DNA from: Usnea hakonensis
Taxonomy: Eukaryota; Ascomycota; Lecanoromycetes; Lecanorales; Parmeliaceae
DNA: 64,000 nucleotides
Direction of reading: 5' to 3'
Assembly: GCA_013423325.1 (NCBI GenBank)
Contig: BLJB01000005.1
Location: forward strand, 275,081-339,080
The notes beneath the pieces are model-generated. The model saw only the letters and a program-made list of their open reading frames with translations, was not told the DNA's origin and did not search any database. The position numbers and the translations under genes are program-made. This document shows, piece after piece, positions 1 through 10,231 of the stretch (position 1 is the stretch's first letter; each line of letters begins with the position of its first letter).

Positions 1-2095
1 AGGTCTTCACCGCAGGTCAGCCTATTGGTATGATTCTTGCCGATTCCGCCAAACATGCGGAAGCTGGCGCCAGGGCTGTCAAGGTAAAATATGAGGACCT
101 ACCCGCCATATTCACAATTGAAGAGGCTATCGCTCAGCAAAGCTACTTCCAGCACTACCGGTATATCAACAAAGGCGGAGATAAGGAAGGCTTGTTTGAC
201 GAAAGCGTGTGGGAAAAGGCAGACCATGTATTCTCTGGGGTAGTCCGAATGGGCGGACAGGAACATTTCTACCTCGAGACTCAGGCATGTGCCGTCGTGC
301 CAAAACCCGAAGATGGAGAAATGGAGGTCTATAGTAGCACCCAGAATCCATCAGAAACGTAGATTTCGTCCCTCAAGGCCACTTTCAGATAGCTGACAAT
401 TGATGAAGGCAATCTTACGTCTCCCAAGTTACCGGCGTCCAAGTCAACAAAATCGTTTCCAAGGTCAAACGCCTTGGTGGGGGATTTGGAGGCAAAGAGA
501 CTAGATCTATACAGCTTTCTGGCATTTGCGCTGTTGCTGCGAAGAAGACCAAAAGGCCCGTACGGTGTATGCTAAATCGGGATGAAGATATCGTGACGTC
601 CGGTCAGAGACACCCTTTCCTTGCAAGTTGGAAAGTCGCCGTAAATAAGGATGGAAAGCTTCAGGCCCTAGACGCCGACGTCTTCGCAAATGCCGGGTGG
701 TCTCAGGATCTTAGTGGTGCGGTAGTTGACCGCGCGCTGTCACACATTGATGGATGCTATCTCATTCCCAATGTTCACGTCCGCGGCCGCTTAGCGAAAA
801 CCAATACGGTTTCCAATACCGCTTTCCGCGGGTTTGGGGGACCACAAGGAATGTTTATCGGTGAGACATACATGGAAGAGATCGCAAACCATCTCAACAT
901 GCCAGTGGAAAGGCTACGAGAAATCAACATGTACAAGCCACATGAGATCACACATTTTAATCAGGAGCTGAAAGACTGGCATGTACCGCTGATGTATCAG
1001 CAAATTTTGGATGGAACAAACTACGAGGAGCGTAGAAAAGCGGTGGAGAAGTTCAACCATGAGCACAAATGGAAGAAGCGGGGTCTAGCCATCATTCCGA
1101 CCAAATTTGGGATCTCGTTCACCGCAATCTTTCTCAACCAAGCCGGAGCTCTAGTGCATCTCTACCATGACGGCTCAGTTCTCGTAGCGCACGGTGGCAC
1201 GGAAATGGGTCAAGGTCTCCACACCAAAATGTCTATGATAGCGGCACAAGCCCTTGGCGTGCCTCTCTCCGATGTCTTCATCTCTGAAACCGCTACCAAC
1301 ACAGTGGCCAACACTTCTTCAACTGCTGCCTCCGCTTCGAGCGATTTGAACGGCTATGCCATCTTCAACGCCTGTGAACAGCTCAACGAAAGGCTTCAAC
1401 CTTACAGACAGAAGCTCGGCAAAGACGCCAAAATGAAGGACCTTGTCCATGCTGCGTACTTCGACCGAGTCAATCTCTCTGCAAATGGCTTTTACAAGAC
1501 GCCTGATATTGGATATACGTGGGGTCCAAATACGGGGCAGATGTTCTACTACTTCACTCAAGGTGTCACTGCGGCTGAAGTGGAGATTGACACCTTGACT
1601 GGTGACTGGACTTGTTTGCGTGCAGACATCAAAATGGACGTCGGTCGATCCATCAACCCTTCAATTGACTACGGCCAAATCGAAGGAGCATTCGTCCAGG
1701 GTCAAGGCCTTTTCACGACGGAAGAAAGCCTCTGGCATCGTGCATCTGGCCAGCTTTTCACCAAAGGGCCAGGCACGTACAAAATACCCGGATTCAGAGA
1801 TATCCCCCAGGTCTTCAACGTCAGTCTGCTCAAAGACGTTGAGTGGGAGAATCTGCGCACCATTCAGAGATCCAGAGGCGTTGGCGAACCGCCGCTGTTC
1901 ATGGGCAGCAGTGTCTTCTTTGCCATCAGGGATGCGTTGAAGGCCGCTAGGAAACAGTACGGGGTGGAGGATGTCCTGCAGCTGCAGAGTCCGGCGACGC
2001 CGGAGAGGATCAGGATCAGCTGCGCGGATCCGATTCTTAAAAGGGCGCTTGTGAAGCCGGAGGAGGGGGAGAAGAGTTTCTTTATTTCCATTTGA
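1..2095 (+). CDS. Xanthine dehydrogenase, C-terminal half (5' end outside window)
   Basis: Purine catabolism enzyme that oxidises hypoxanthine and xanthine to uric acid. Only the last 680 codons are visible: exons 3-358 and 409-2095, with a 50-bp intron (359-408) whose removal restores the frame exactly (..NPSET/QSYVSQ..). The visible part is the molybdopterin-binding region. It has GQPIG near the start, the glycine-rich LGGGFGGKE stretch spanning the region just after the intron, FRGFGGPQ, and near the C-terminus GVGEPPLF, which contains the glutamate known to be catalytic in this family. The 2Fe-2S and FAD domains must lie upstream of the window. The reading frame is intact to the TGA at 2093-2095. 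An aldehyde oxidase is a less likely alternative, because the FRGFGGPQ and substrate-pocket segments look like fungal xanthine dehydrogenase (hxA type). Confidence 0.93.
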
Positions 2096-3238
2096 GGCTT
2101 GTTCGGGGGGTCATGTTTGCGACGGCAATTTGTGTGGTTGGAATCGGTTGAGGCATGATTGGACGATCGTTACGATTTCTGGGCTGTTTTGGGCTGAAAA
2201 TGATTGACACTTTTTTTTTTCTGCTATTCTATCAATTTCTAGGACAGAAGGAGACGGCGGCATCGTGGGCTGTCCATGGCAAAGAATACTACGGGCCTTT
2301 TTTCACTGGAGGTGTATGTAACGCAAACGAAGAAATCGCAGTCATTTCACACTCTTTAGTTAGATCCCTGTCTCAACCCCAGCTCTACCTACCTATTCTT
2401 CCTCGTCTAGCAGTCTTCCCTCTCTCCTCCTTTTTCGAGTCCTATATCAGTTTCCTCCCCTTCTCAATTTTTTATCCTCTTCTTTTTTTTTGCTTTTACG
2501 AAAACCATCTCTCGATTTCCCTCCCTCCCTCCCTCCCTCCCTCTGTCCCATTTCCCATTTCCCATGGCTCACATCCCCTCCATCTCAGTTCCTTTCTTCA
2601 GATCATCTCGTTTTCCTGAGACATCTCATATCTTTCTTTCACTTTCAACCTTTCATCGACGAACAACCCTTTTTGCCGTCCTTCTACTCCCGGCGAGATT
2701 CTTATCCCATGCCCGGAATGGAATGTGATGGAATGGGATGGGATGGATCCTTCATCGTGGTGCCTTTGGGTGGTTGTTGTTGTTGAGGGCGTTTTGGGTA
2801 CTGTGGTTTAGGTCTGTGTGCGTATGTGCGTATTGATGAATCCCCAGCGTATACTCCTGCGCTGTCCACTTCACTCGAGCGCGTGCGATAGATAAGGAGG
2901 CAGAAGAGAAAGAACAGTGTGTTCCGTATGAGGGGGAAAGGAAAAACACAGCGTGCTTTTTTGTGGAATCCAATTCGTTTCGAGGATGCATGCAAGCCTA
3001 TCCAACCGGCCCTACGCCCCCCCACAAGAAGAAAACAATGTGCAACTCATAATCTGAAACAAGACGTCAGACCTTGGTCTTTCTCGCCCGCCCTCTCAAC
3101 CTCCCGCTGACGATCCTTATGTTCTGTATCCGGCCTCCTTTTCAAAACGCCACTTTCATCACCACCATATATATGCTCCTGTCCATTCCTCTTCCTCTCT
3201 CCTCTTCCTCTCACTTTCTCCGCATCTGCCCTTCCCCC
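2096..3238. other. Convergent intergenic region, pyrimidine-rich
   Basis: Lies between the 3' ends of the xanthine dehydrogenase gene (+) and STN1 (-), so it probably holds both 3' UTRs. It contains a (CCCT)n run near 2518-2545 and long pyrimidine-rich stretches on the plus strand. Open frames here are low-complexity Ser/Pro/Leu/Phe strings with no family resemblance. I see no gene. Confidence 0.6.
2518..2546. repeat. (CCCT)n microsatellite
   Basis: About seven tandem CCCT units in a pyrimidine-rich stretch downstream of the xanthine dehydrogenase gene. Confidence 0.9.
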
Positions 3239-4150
3239 CTAATCTCCCCTCTCCCTCATCCTTCTCATCCTCTTCTCCCGCGCCTCTCCCCTCGTCCTCT
3301 TCTCCCTCTCCAGCCCCTCCGCCTTCCTCCTCGCTCGCTTCTCATCCCCTTCCTCAACGATCCACGGTTTGCTCAGTATCTCCTTTCGAAAAGCGCTGTT
3401 CTCAGCCCAGGCGGCGACTTCTTCGTTCGTGGTGCGGATGATGGCTGTTGATGGGCAAAAGTCAGTCCTTTACTCGTACGCCAGAGAATGAGAGCCTCTA
3501 ACTCAGCTCTCCCGTAAATAAAACACTCAGAACGTACATATGCGCTCAAGCAACATCTGCCTCACATCCCGAAACGAGCCCACCCCCCCCTTCACTTTAA
3601 CAACGGTGCCAATCTCCACACCGCTCAGATCCACAGCGCGACCCGTGGCTGAGATTCCCTTGGCCAGCGCATCATGTTTCTTCAACTCCGTTGCGCTCTC
3701 CGCCATGGACGTAGGGTGCGCGTTCCGCGTTGTCAGCGTAGGGGCAGGTCGGCCGCATGTAATCTCAATGGTGGCGCCGCTGCTATCGTCGAGAAGGGCG
3801 ATCCAGCGCGTAGGATAAATGTCTAGGGCGACGATGACGCCGACGAGCCGGATCCATTTGATGGGGTGGTTGAGGTGGAAGTAGAGGTTTTGGCCTGGTT
3901 AGGGTTGGGGAAATTGTTAGTGTCTTTTCTGTCATACTGGGGACGGAAGGTTTATAAGCGATGGAGTAAGGACTCGAGGTGAAGAATGCGTGGGTGAAAT
4001 GGAAGAGGTATGCAGACCTTCGAAACCGGTCCGCTCACGCAGAGCGTGGACGTCGGATGCGGTCAGCCGCGCCCAGGTATTGTGGGTTGGAGAGAGGGGA
4101 AAGCAGTAGGCTGGGTAGAATGCCGGGGGGTTGGAGGGAGACTTGGGCAT
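3239..4150 (-). CDS. stn1: CST telomere-capping complex subunit STN1 (OB-fold)
   Basis: Three exons on the minus strand, 4150-4018, 3894-3538 and 3444-3239, joined by introns of 123 and 93 bp with GT..AG ends; the joined frame gives 231 residues. The N-terminal two thirds is an OB-fold with the fungal Stn1 signature: FYPAYCFPLSPTHNTW, then LTASDVHALR, then GQNLYFHLNHPIKWIRLVGVIVALD and LDDSSGATIEI. The C-terminal exon is rich in Arg, Lys and Glu (a charged helix). Stn1 binds single-stranded telomeric DNA together with Ten1 and, in many species, Ctc1/Cdc13, and limits end resection. The protein is short, as in other filamentous fungi, which lack the C-terminal winged-helix region of the yeast and animal proteins. 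The gene is divergent from the SDR gene at 4611. Confidence 0.85.
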
Positions 4151-4610
4151 GACATGTTTGATGGAGATGGGCGCTGAGACATTTCCTGTCTGGTGCAGCT
4201 TGCGGTACTTTGTGTTTGTGTTTTGTATTTCCCGTCCTATTCCTATCGTACGAGGGAGAAAACGAGACTCCGAGGCTCGGTGTTGTATGTTGTACGCTAA
4301 AAATCTAGTCCGCTGAGCCTATTTTGATAGACATACGACAAAAATTACGTCTTGGCGATTTCACGCTCACTCTCGTCCGGCCTTAATTGGAAACCTGATA
4401 TGATACTGTATCTACGATTTGTAATCATTCTTTGAGATAACCAATCTTTTAATTTGAAAGCTGAAAAAGTCATGTCGTCGGATCCTCGTCGGACAGACGT
4501 TGATGAAATGTATAAAAATTGCTCTCTTGCCTTAGCCAAGTCCAAAATGACAACTCAAACAACTCACTACTCAGCTCTTTTACCTTAAACGATAATCGCA
4601 TACACTTGAA
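4151..4610. promoter_or_regulatory. Divergent promoter region, STN1 / SDR
   Basis: This 460-bp region separates the start codons of STN1 (-) and the SDR gene (+). A TATA-like TATAAAAA lies at 4511-4518, about 100 bp upstream of the SDR start, which fits the plus-strand gene. I recognise no other sites. Confidence 0.5.
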
Positions 4611-5645
4611 ATGTCTCGATATTCCGCTGCCTACGCCGACCCTCACGGTGCTGGCGATACTCGACCAACAGCATTGACAATTGTCAAGGACGAAGATCTT
4701 GTCGGCAAGTTGACTGACAAGGTAATGCTCATCACAGATGGCTCTGCTGGCACCGGCGCAGAGACTGCTCGGGCCTTTCACGCAACCGGAGCCAAGCTCT
4801 TCCTGACGGCTAGTGACTTGGAAAAGGGGCAGAAGGTCGTAGATTCGATCCTGTCGGATGATACCTCCAATCGGGCCGAGATCATCCTGATCAAGATAGA
4901 ACTTGATTCGCTGGATTCCGTTCGTGCTGGAGCACAAGAGGTGCTTAGCAAGACGGACCGGCTCAATGTCCTCGTAAACAACGCCGGCGTCGTGGCCACG
5001 CCCGAAGGCCGCACCAAAGACGGGTTCGAAACTCAATTCGGCACGAATCATCTCGCGCATTTCTTCCTGTTCCAGATGCTGAAAAGAACCTTGCTCAAGT
5101 CCAGCACGCTGGCATTCCAGTCTCGAGTCGTCTGTGTTTCATCCATTGGCCACCGTTACAGTACCATACAGTTCGACGACTACAACTTCGACCAGCCGTC
5201 ATCGTACGATCCATGGAAAGCATACGGTCAGTCAAAGACTAGCAATATCTATCTTGCCAACGAGATTCAGAGGCGGTACAGCTCGCGTGGCTTGCACGCA
5301 ACCTCGCTCCATCCAGGTCTCATCCAATCAGGTCTGCAGGTCCACTCCGGCGATTCTGCGGGATCCATGTTCGAGGTCCCTGAAATCAAGGCGCGCGAAA
5401 AATCGACAGCCCAAGGTGCAGCCACGACGGTGTATGCAGCATTGAGTCGGGACTGGGAAGGCAAAGGAGGCGTATATCTGTCGAATTGTGCTGTTATGGG
5501 TCCGTTTAGGAAACAGCCACCAAAGAGCGTCTATGATGATGACGTCACTGACGATGGATACTTACCTCATGCCTATGACGCGGGGTGCGAAGGGAGACTT
5601 TGGAAAGACTCGCTAAAAATGGTGGGACTGGAGGACGATGATTAG
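4611..5645 (+). CDS. Short-chain dehydrogenase/reductase (WW-domain-oxidoreductase-like)
   Basis: Intronless, 344 residues. It is an NAD(P)-dependent SDR: a Rossmann nucleotide-binding loop at residues 41-49, NNAG at about 126, the catalytic serine in VCVSS at about 179, and the catalytic YxxxK as YGQSK at about 204. A fungal-type C-terminal extension follows, with the acidic end GLEDDD. The architecture matches the fungal retinol-dehydrogenase/WWOX-like group, but the substrate cannot be told from sequence. The first glycine of the TGxxxGxG loop is an aspartate here (TDGSAGTG), which is unusual and may weaken cofactor binding. The ATG is preceded by a plausible TATA element at 4511. Confidence 0.85.
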   Translation: MSRYSAAYADPHGAGDTRPTALTIVKDEDLVGKLTDKVMLITDGSAGTGAETARAFHATGAKLFLTASDLEKGQKVVDSILSDDTSNRAEIILIKIELDSLDSVRAGAQEVLSKTDRLNVLVNNAGVVATPEGRTKDGFETQFGTNHLAHFFLFQMLKRTLLKSSTLAFQSRVVCVSSIGHRYSTIQFDDYNFDQPSSYDPWKAYGQSKTSNIYLANEIQRRYSSRGLHATSLHPGLIQSGLQVHSGDSAGSMFEVPEIKAREKSTAQGAATTVYAALSRDWEGKGGVYLSNCAVMGPFRKQPPKSVYDDDVTDDGYLPHAYDAGCEGRLWKDSLKMVGLEDDD

Positions 5646-6022
5646 AGAAATGACCTGGCGCTATGAAATAATAGATTGATAATTAGATGAAACCATAGGG
5701 CCAACCATAGATTACAAATCGTAACTCATTTGCTGTGAATGTGCGCAGGTATGGGCGTAAGGAGCCTATTGCATTGTGGTTGAGGATATCTGTTCTCAAG
5801 AATGGTCACCGGAAAAGGGATGGCATGACACATACCTCACAGGTGAACACGTAGCTAAATATCCAAATTGAAAGCCCGCACATGGATGTTGCTCGAACCC
5901 AGCCGAAGGACAACTCTGGACACCGATAGTGATGCTGGGAATTGATAGCCTCCACCACGGAATTGTTGGGGAGTTGCAGACTGGCTATGTGCTTTGACTT
6001 CATTGCAACCGAGCATGTCCCA
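5646..6022. other. Convergent intergenic region
   Basis: Lies between the SDR gene (+) and the minus-strand gene ending at 6023. It is moderately AT-rich with no coding frame of note, and probably holds both 3' UTRs. Confidence 0.5.
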
Positions 6023-7862
6023 TTACGCCATATAAGCCAAGGCTGTATCAATCCTGCTCTCTTCATCAAGACCAGGTCCAGGCTCTCCCGCTGCTCGCAT
6101 CATAAGCGTGTAATAAGCCGCTCTCAAAATATTCAGTCGCGCATATATCGGAATCCAGTGATCATAGCCAAGGTCGCCTACCGCATCAATCTGCAGCGTG
6201 CTCGGCTCATTAAGCACCTTGCTGCAGGCGGCAGGAAACGTCTCGCGCCAGAAATTGCTGGTCGCTTGAGCCGATATGGGTAAACCCCACGATGGCGCTC
6301 CAACCTCCGAGAGGGAGGATATTGCTGTAGCCACTATCCTATTCACAAGCGTGTGGAAATTTGGATTCGTGGCCCCGTTGCATTTTACGTAAATATGGCG
6401 CATGTATTGATCTGCTCGCATTATAATCTCCCATGCCGTAGCCATTGACACATATACACTTGGATCTCTTTCATCAAAAGCTGAATTTTTGGCGGACGAT
6501 TGCCGGCAAATGCTATTCAGATCGATTACCAGATCATGAACAGCAAGTACATCTTTAGATTCGATGTTGCGAAGCATATTGTCACTAACCGACGGACCTG
6601 GTATGACTTTGTCTGAGATCACTTCTGTTTTGTCATTGATATTCTCCCATCGAAGATAGGGTGAGGAGCACCCGTGTCTTTTAATGAAGGAATTCCTAGA
6701 TGTTCCGAGCTCTTCAGGAAGGACAAAGGCCTCGGTTGGCTGTAACATGCTCTCGGTTATGTCGACGTGATGCGCTTTCGCAATAACTTCAGCAAAATGT
6801 GCGCACCAAGGTCGAACGACGGATGGTGGGACGGCCTCAAATGCCCGCAGAGCTCTGGGTTCAGTACTTCATTCTACCCCCCAAAATCCAAATAAATAAC
6901 AATAAAGCTACGACTTGGGAAACAAAAAGTGAAACACCAATATGACATCTTGTCCCATCACATAGCATGCTTGAGCGACTGGCTACAAATGAAAAACTTA
7001 CGTCCACATGTGCAAAGGCCATGAAACACGCAGCACCACCGATTGTATCGTTTTCGCTATCCTCTGGCCAGCCTTCTGCTTGTAAGACTGCCATTTTTCG
7101 AAATCTAAGGACTTCAAGTGTAGTCATCTCGGGTCGATAGGATCTATCCATGAATCTTCCGAAAACGGTATTGGCCCAGACACCATGCTCCTGACATAAA
7201 GCCCGGCCATGCCGTCTGGCAGTCTCAATGCCAATATTCGGCTCATTTGAAAAGACGCTATAGTGAAGGATGCATCCCAAGACAGGATGCGCAGAAGATG
7301 AGACACCACCAACTCCGCCCGCTAAAGTAATTTCTCCCGTGGTTGGTGAGTATCTGAACACCTGCATTCCCATAGCGATGCACGTCAGCAGAACCGTGAT
7401 GGTATCAACTCGAGTTGGTGCTACCGTAAGGTCTTCAGGTATTCGATCTCCGCTCTCTTCCCTAATGCAGATATCTTCGGGGCGGAGACAAGTAAACATG
7501 ACTAGGTCCTGGAGAAACGAGATAGCGCAAGCCTGGGAAAACTTCCGATTCTCTCGGAGCTTACTTGCGTCGTGCCAGACTTGGCGGGAAGGCGTATCGA
7601 CTTGTACGGTCGGACTGACACCAAGCGCTGAGTGAATCGACCCAGGCAGAGCGAAGACTAAAGCATAGTATTGGACAGTAAAACGGAACTGACGCCAGTG
7701 CCATTGCCGGATACCACCCTTGGTGAGATCGCCAGTGACGATACGATCGCATTTTCGAATAACGTACGCCGTTGCCATGACCTGCTGAGTGAGCTGGGCA
7801 GCTGCAACGACAAGGGCGATGACTGCGATGACAAGGGCGGCCAAGGCGGACGTGTCCTGCAT
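6023..7862 (-). CDS. Fungal protein of unknown function, N-terminal membrane segment
   Basis: Two well-supported coding blocks on the minus strand: 7862-7002 (287 codons) and about 6870-6023. The start MQDTSALAALVIAVIALVV is a hydrophobic, signal-anchor-like segment. The body has Trp-rich and Cys-containing stretches (RQWHWRQFRFTVQYY, CLRPEDICIREESGDRIP, GGVGGVSSSAHPVLG) that I associate with a recurrent fungal family without assigned function. The second block carries FEAVPPSVVRPWCAHFAEV. A strong donor (GTAAGT) follows codon 287, but no single acceptor restores the frame. An 11-nt microexon (about 6948-6938) between two introns would do so. The alternative is a damaged gene. The C-terminus ends at a TAA (6025-6023). 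I assign no function. Confidence 0.65.
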
Positions 7863-8397
7863 GGCTGACGCTGGATGTGGTAATGGCTAATGGCATACAA
7901 CTGACCGTAAGAAAACGTGCGAGGTCTAGAAGCACTTAGGCGAGCAGAAATGGGAGGATTCTGATGACACAGCCACCCTATGGTGTAGATTCAAATACTC
8001 AGGGAAACATGCATAAGATGCAAGTACATCTAGGTACTTGAAGGTCGAAATCGAAGGAGACAGCGGGCTTACTATTCAAAATTAGCGTCGCCTTTATTGT
8101 TACTAGCCCCGTACTTATCCTAGATCTGCTCAAGGATCACAAAGATTTTAGCTTCGAATTTCTGTAGTGTGCACAGGGAACGTTCGCTAAGTTCTTCCAC
8201 CTTGACAACCATCAACATAGCAGGTTCTGGAGCTGGAGAAGTCTTCTAGACTGGTTGTGTTTAATTAAACTCGCTAATGGTGCGAGGTTCGAAGGTCAAA
8301 GACGACACTTCTAAGTGAGCTACTCTGACAAGTCCCGATTGGCTTCCGACACACTTTCCCATCGCCATAACGTATGCCGTTTTCCAATCCAATTGAT
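7863..8397. other. Intergenic region between two minus-strand genes
   Basis: About 535 bp between the P450 3' end and the start of the unknown-function gene, holding the P450 3' UTR and presumably the promoter of the gene ending at 6023. No coding frame or repeat is evident. Confidence 0.5.
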
Positions 8398-10231
8398 TTA
8401 CCCTGTCCTCCGTTTGATACGCACCTTGACATCCTCCTGACAAACACTAAGCGTAGTAACCAAAGTCCAATCCTTGTCCGGATCCATGAGCTCCATCTAT
8501 GCGCACCTCACATTAGCGGAAAACGGGCAAGCGTAGCTACAATCAAAATGTGTATCTACCTTGAATGTCCTCATCAAAGTAGGCACCACTTTGTACATCT
8601 CCCGCATACTGATGTTCTTTCCAAGGCACAGATGATTTCCCGCCCCAAAATGAAGCATTGATTTTTCCATCGAGCGCACCTGCTCCTCAGTGGCCTCGAG
8701 CCATCGCTCCGGCCGGAAAGCCTTAGGTTCTTTCCCAAAGATCTCCTTCTTGCGATGAGTCGCGTACGAACTAACGCCGACGACTGTGCCTCCCGGGATC
8801 TGCTCGCCGGCGATATTAGCGCCAGCAGGAGGCACGACGCGCTCCAGAAGAACGGCAGAAGCTGGGTGTATACGGAAGGTTTCTTGGATGCAAGCGTGCA
8901 AGTATGGAAGCTTTTGGGCTTGAGCAAAATCGACGTCACATTTTAAAGAGGAGGTGTCTCGGGCGGGGAGCTGGGTGTCGAATTCGTGCTGAAGTTTAGC
9001 GTAGCAGGCAGGGTTTTTGAGGATATAGTAGAAGAATGCTGTCAGTGTTATAGAACTGTGAGCGGTAAAGACGTTCGTCAGTTTTGCGTATGCAATGGAT
9101 GGGATTGAGGTTGGGCTAGATTTGAGAGAGAGAAAGTCTAACATGGTTTCTGCTCCAGCGAGAATCATCGTCATGCTTATGCTCGCGACTTCTCTCTCAC
9201 TCATAAATTCTGGGCGCTTCTCTTTTGCCTTGAGGAACTTGTCGAGAAGGTCTTCACCTTCTTTGGTCTCAAAGTCTTTTCTTGTTTTGTAGGAGTTGAT
9301 CCTATCTCTCATGCGCTTGCCGACGAAGAATCCAAGGGAAAAGGTGCTGGGTTGGAAGAGACCTCGTTTCTGGAACCACAACAGGACAGGATTATGTCGA
9401 AGAAGCTTGTCCGCGAAAGGCCACGCACCCGCCTGATATTGTTGTATTGTTAGACTATTTCCTATAAGGGTATTTCATGGGGGCCTTACAACGGCGCCAT
9501 AGACCGAAAATTTCTTTAGGAACGCGATGATGCCTTGAGAGTCGCTGCCTGACTCCAAGAATCCATGGCGCGAGCTATAGGTCAAATCGCCGATGACGTC
9601 GAAAGCGAAGTAGAGAAGCCAATCTGCAAGATCAATAATACCATCAGGGCCCTTCTTATCGCTAAACCTAGTATCCCATTGTTCTAGAAAAACATTGATA
9701 GTATTGTCGATTAGAGGCTCGTAGTCCACGGCAGCGGTGGCAGTGAAAAAGGGATTGATCGCCTTGCGAAGAGCGTTGTGCCATGCCATATCATTGCTTG
9801 AGAAGAGCGTTTTCGCGCTTTCGCCTTTTACAACAGCTGCTTGGGCGGGGTAGAAACCAGACTAGATAGCGTGAGCTAGGAAGAAGTAGAACATCTTCAA
9901 GATAACATCGGCGAGCGCGGACCTTGTTCCAAGCCTTACCCGTACCATAGATATCCTTAATGGCCTCTGACTTGGCGAAAGAAAGATGATTCGGGCCCAC
10001 TCGAACGATATCGCCATATTTCTCGTGAATATCAACCATTGGAAATTCACCCATGTTGAAATACGTATAGAACACTCTCCACAAATCGGTGAAGGAAGCT
10101 AGAAAGGGGCCATTGTATTTGGAGAACCCCTTTTTATAGCGGAAGTGGAGTACTCTGGCAGTCGTTAGGAGAATAACACAGAATATCCAGCCCTCAACGG
10201 GAATGGAAGCCACAGCAGCTGTTGGCAACAT
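8398..10231 (-). CDS. Cytochrome P450 monooxygenase (pisatin-demethylase-like class)
   Basis: Five exons on the minus strand: 10231-9923, 9861-9490, 9432-9143, 9055-8560 and 8496-8398. Introns are 61, 57, 87 and 63 bp, and joining gives 521 residues. An N-terminal membrane anchor (residues 10-30) puts it in the ER. The hallmarks are present: I-helix AGAET, K-helix ExxR as ETFR, FRPERW, and the haem loop FGAGNHLCLG with the cysteine ligand. The I-helix motif is followed by Ile where Thr or Ser is usual; that residue is created at the 9143/9055 splice junction. The overall pattern resembles fungal P450s of the pisatin demethylase and benzoate hydroxylase groups, which act on small aromatic or phytoalexin-type molecules. 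The substrate is unknown and no biosynthetic backbone gene is nearby. Confidence 0.9.

Noticed and set aside
2155..2786. Plus-strand frames after xanthine dehydrogenase
   Set aside because: They consist of Ser/Pro/Phe/Leu runs produced by a pyrimidine-rich 3' region and show no domain or conserved motif.
3540..3818. Plus-strand frame inside STN1
   Set aside because: It is antisense to the OB-fold exon of STN1.
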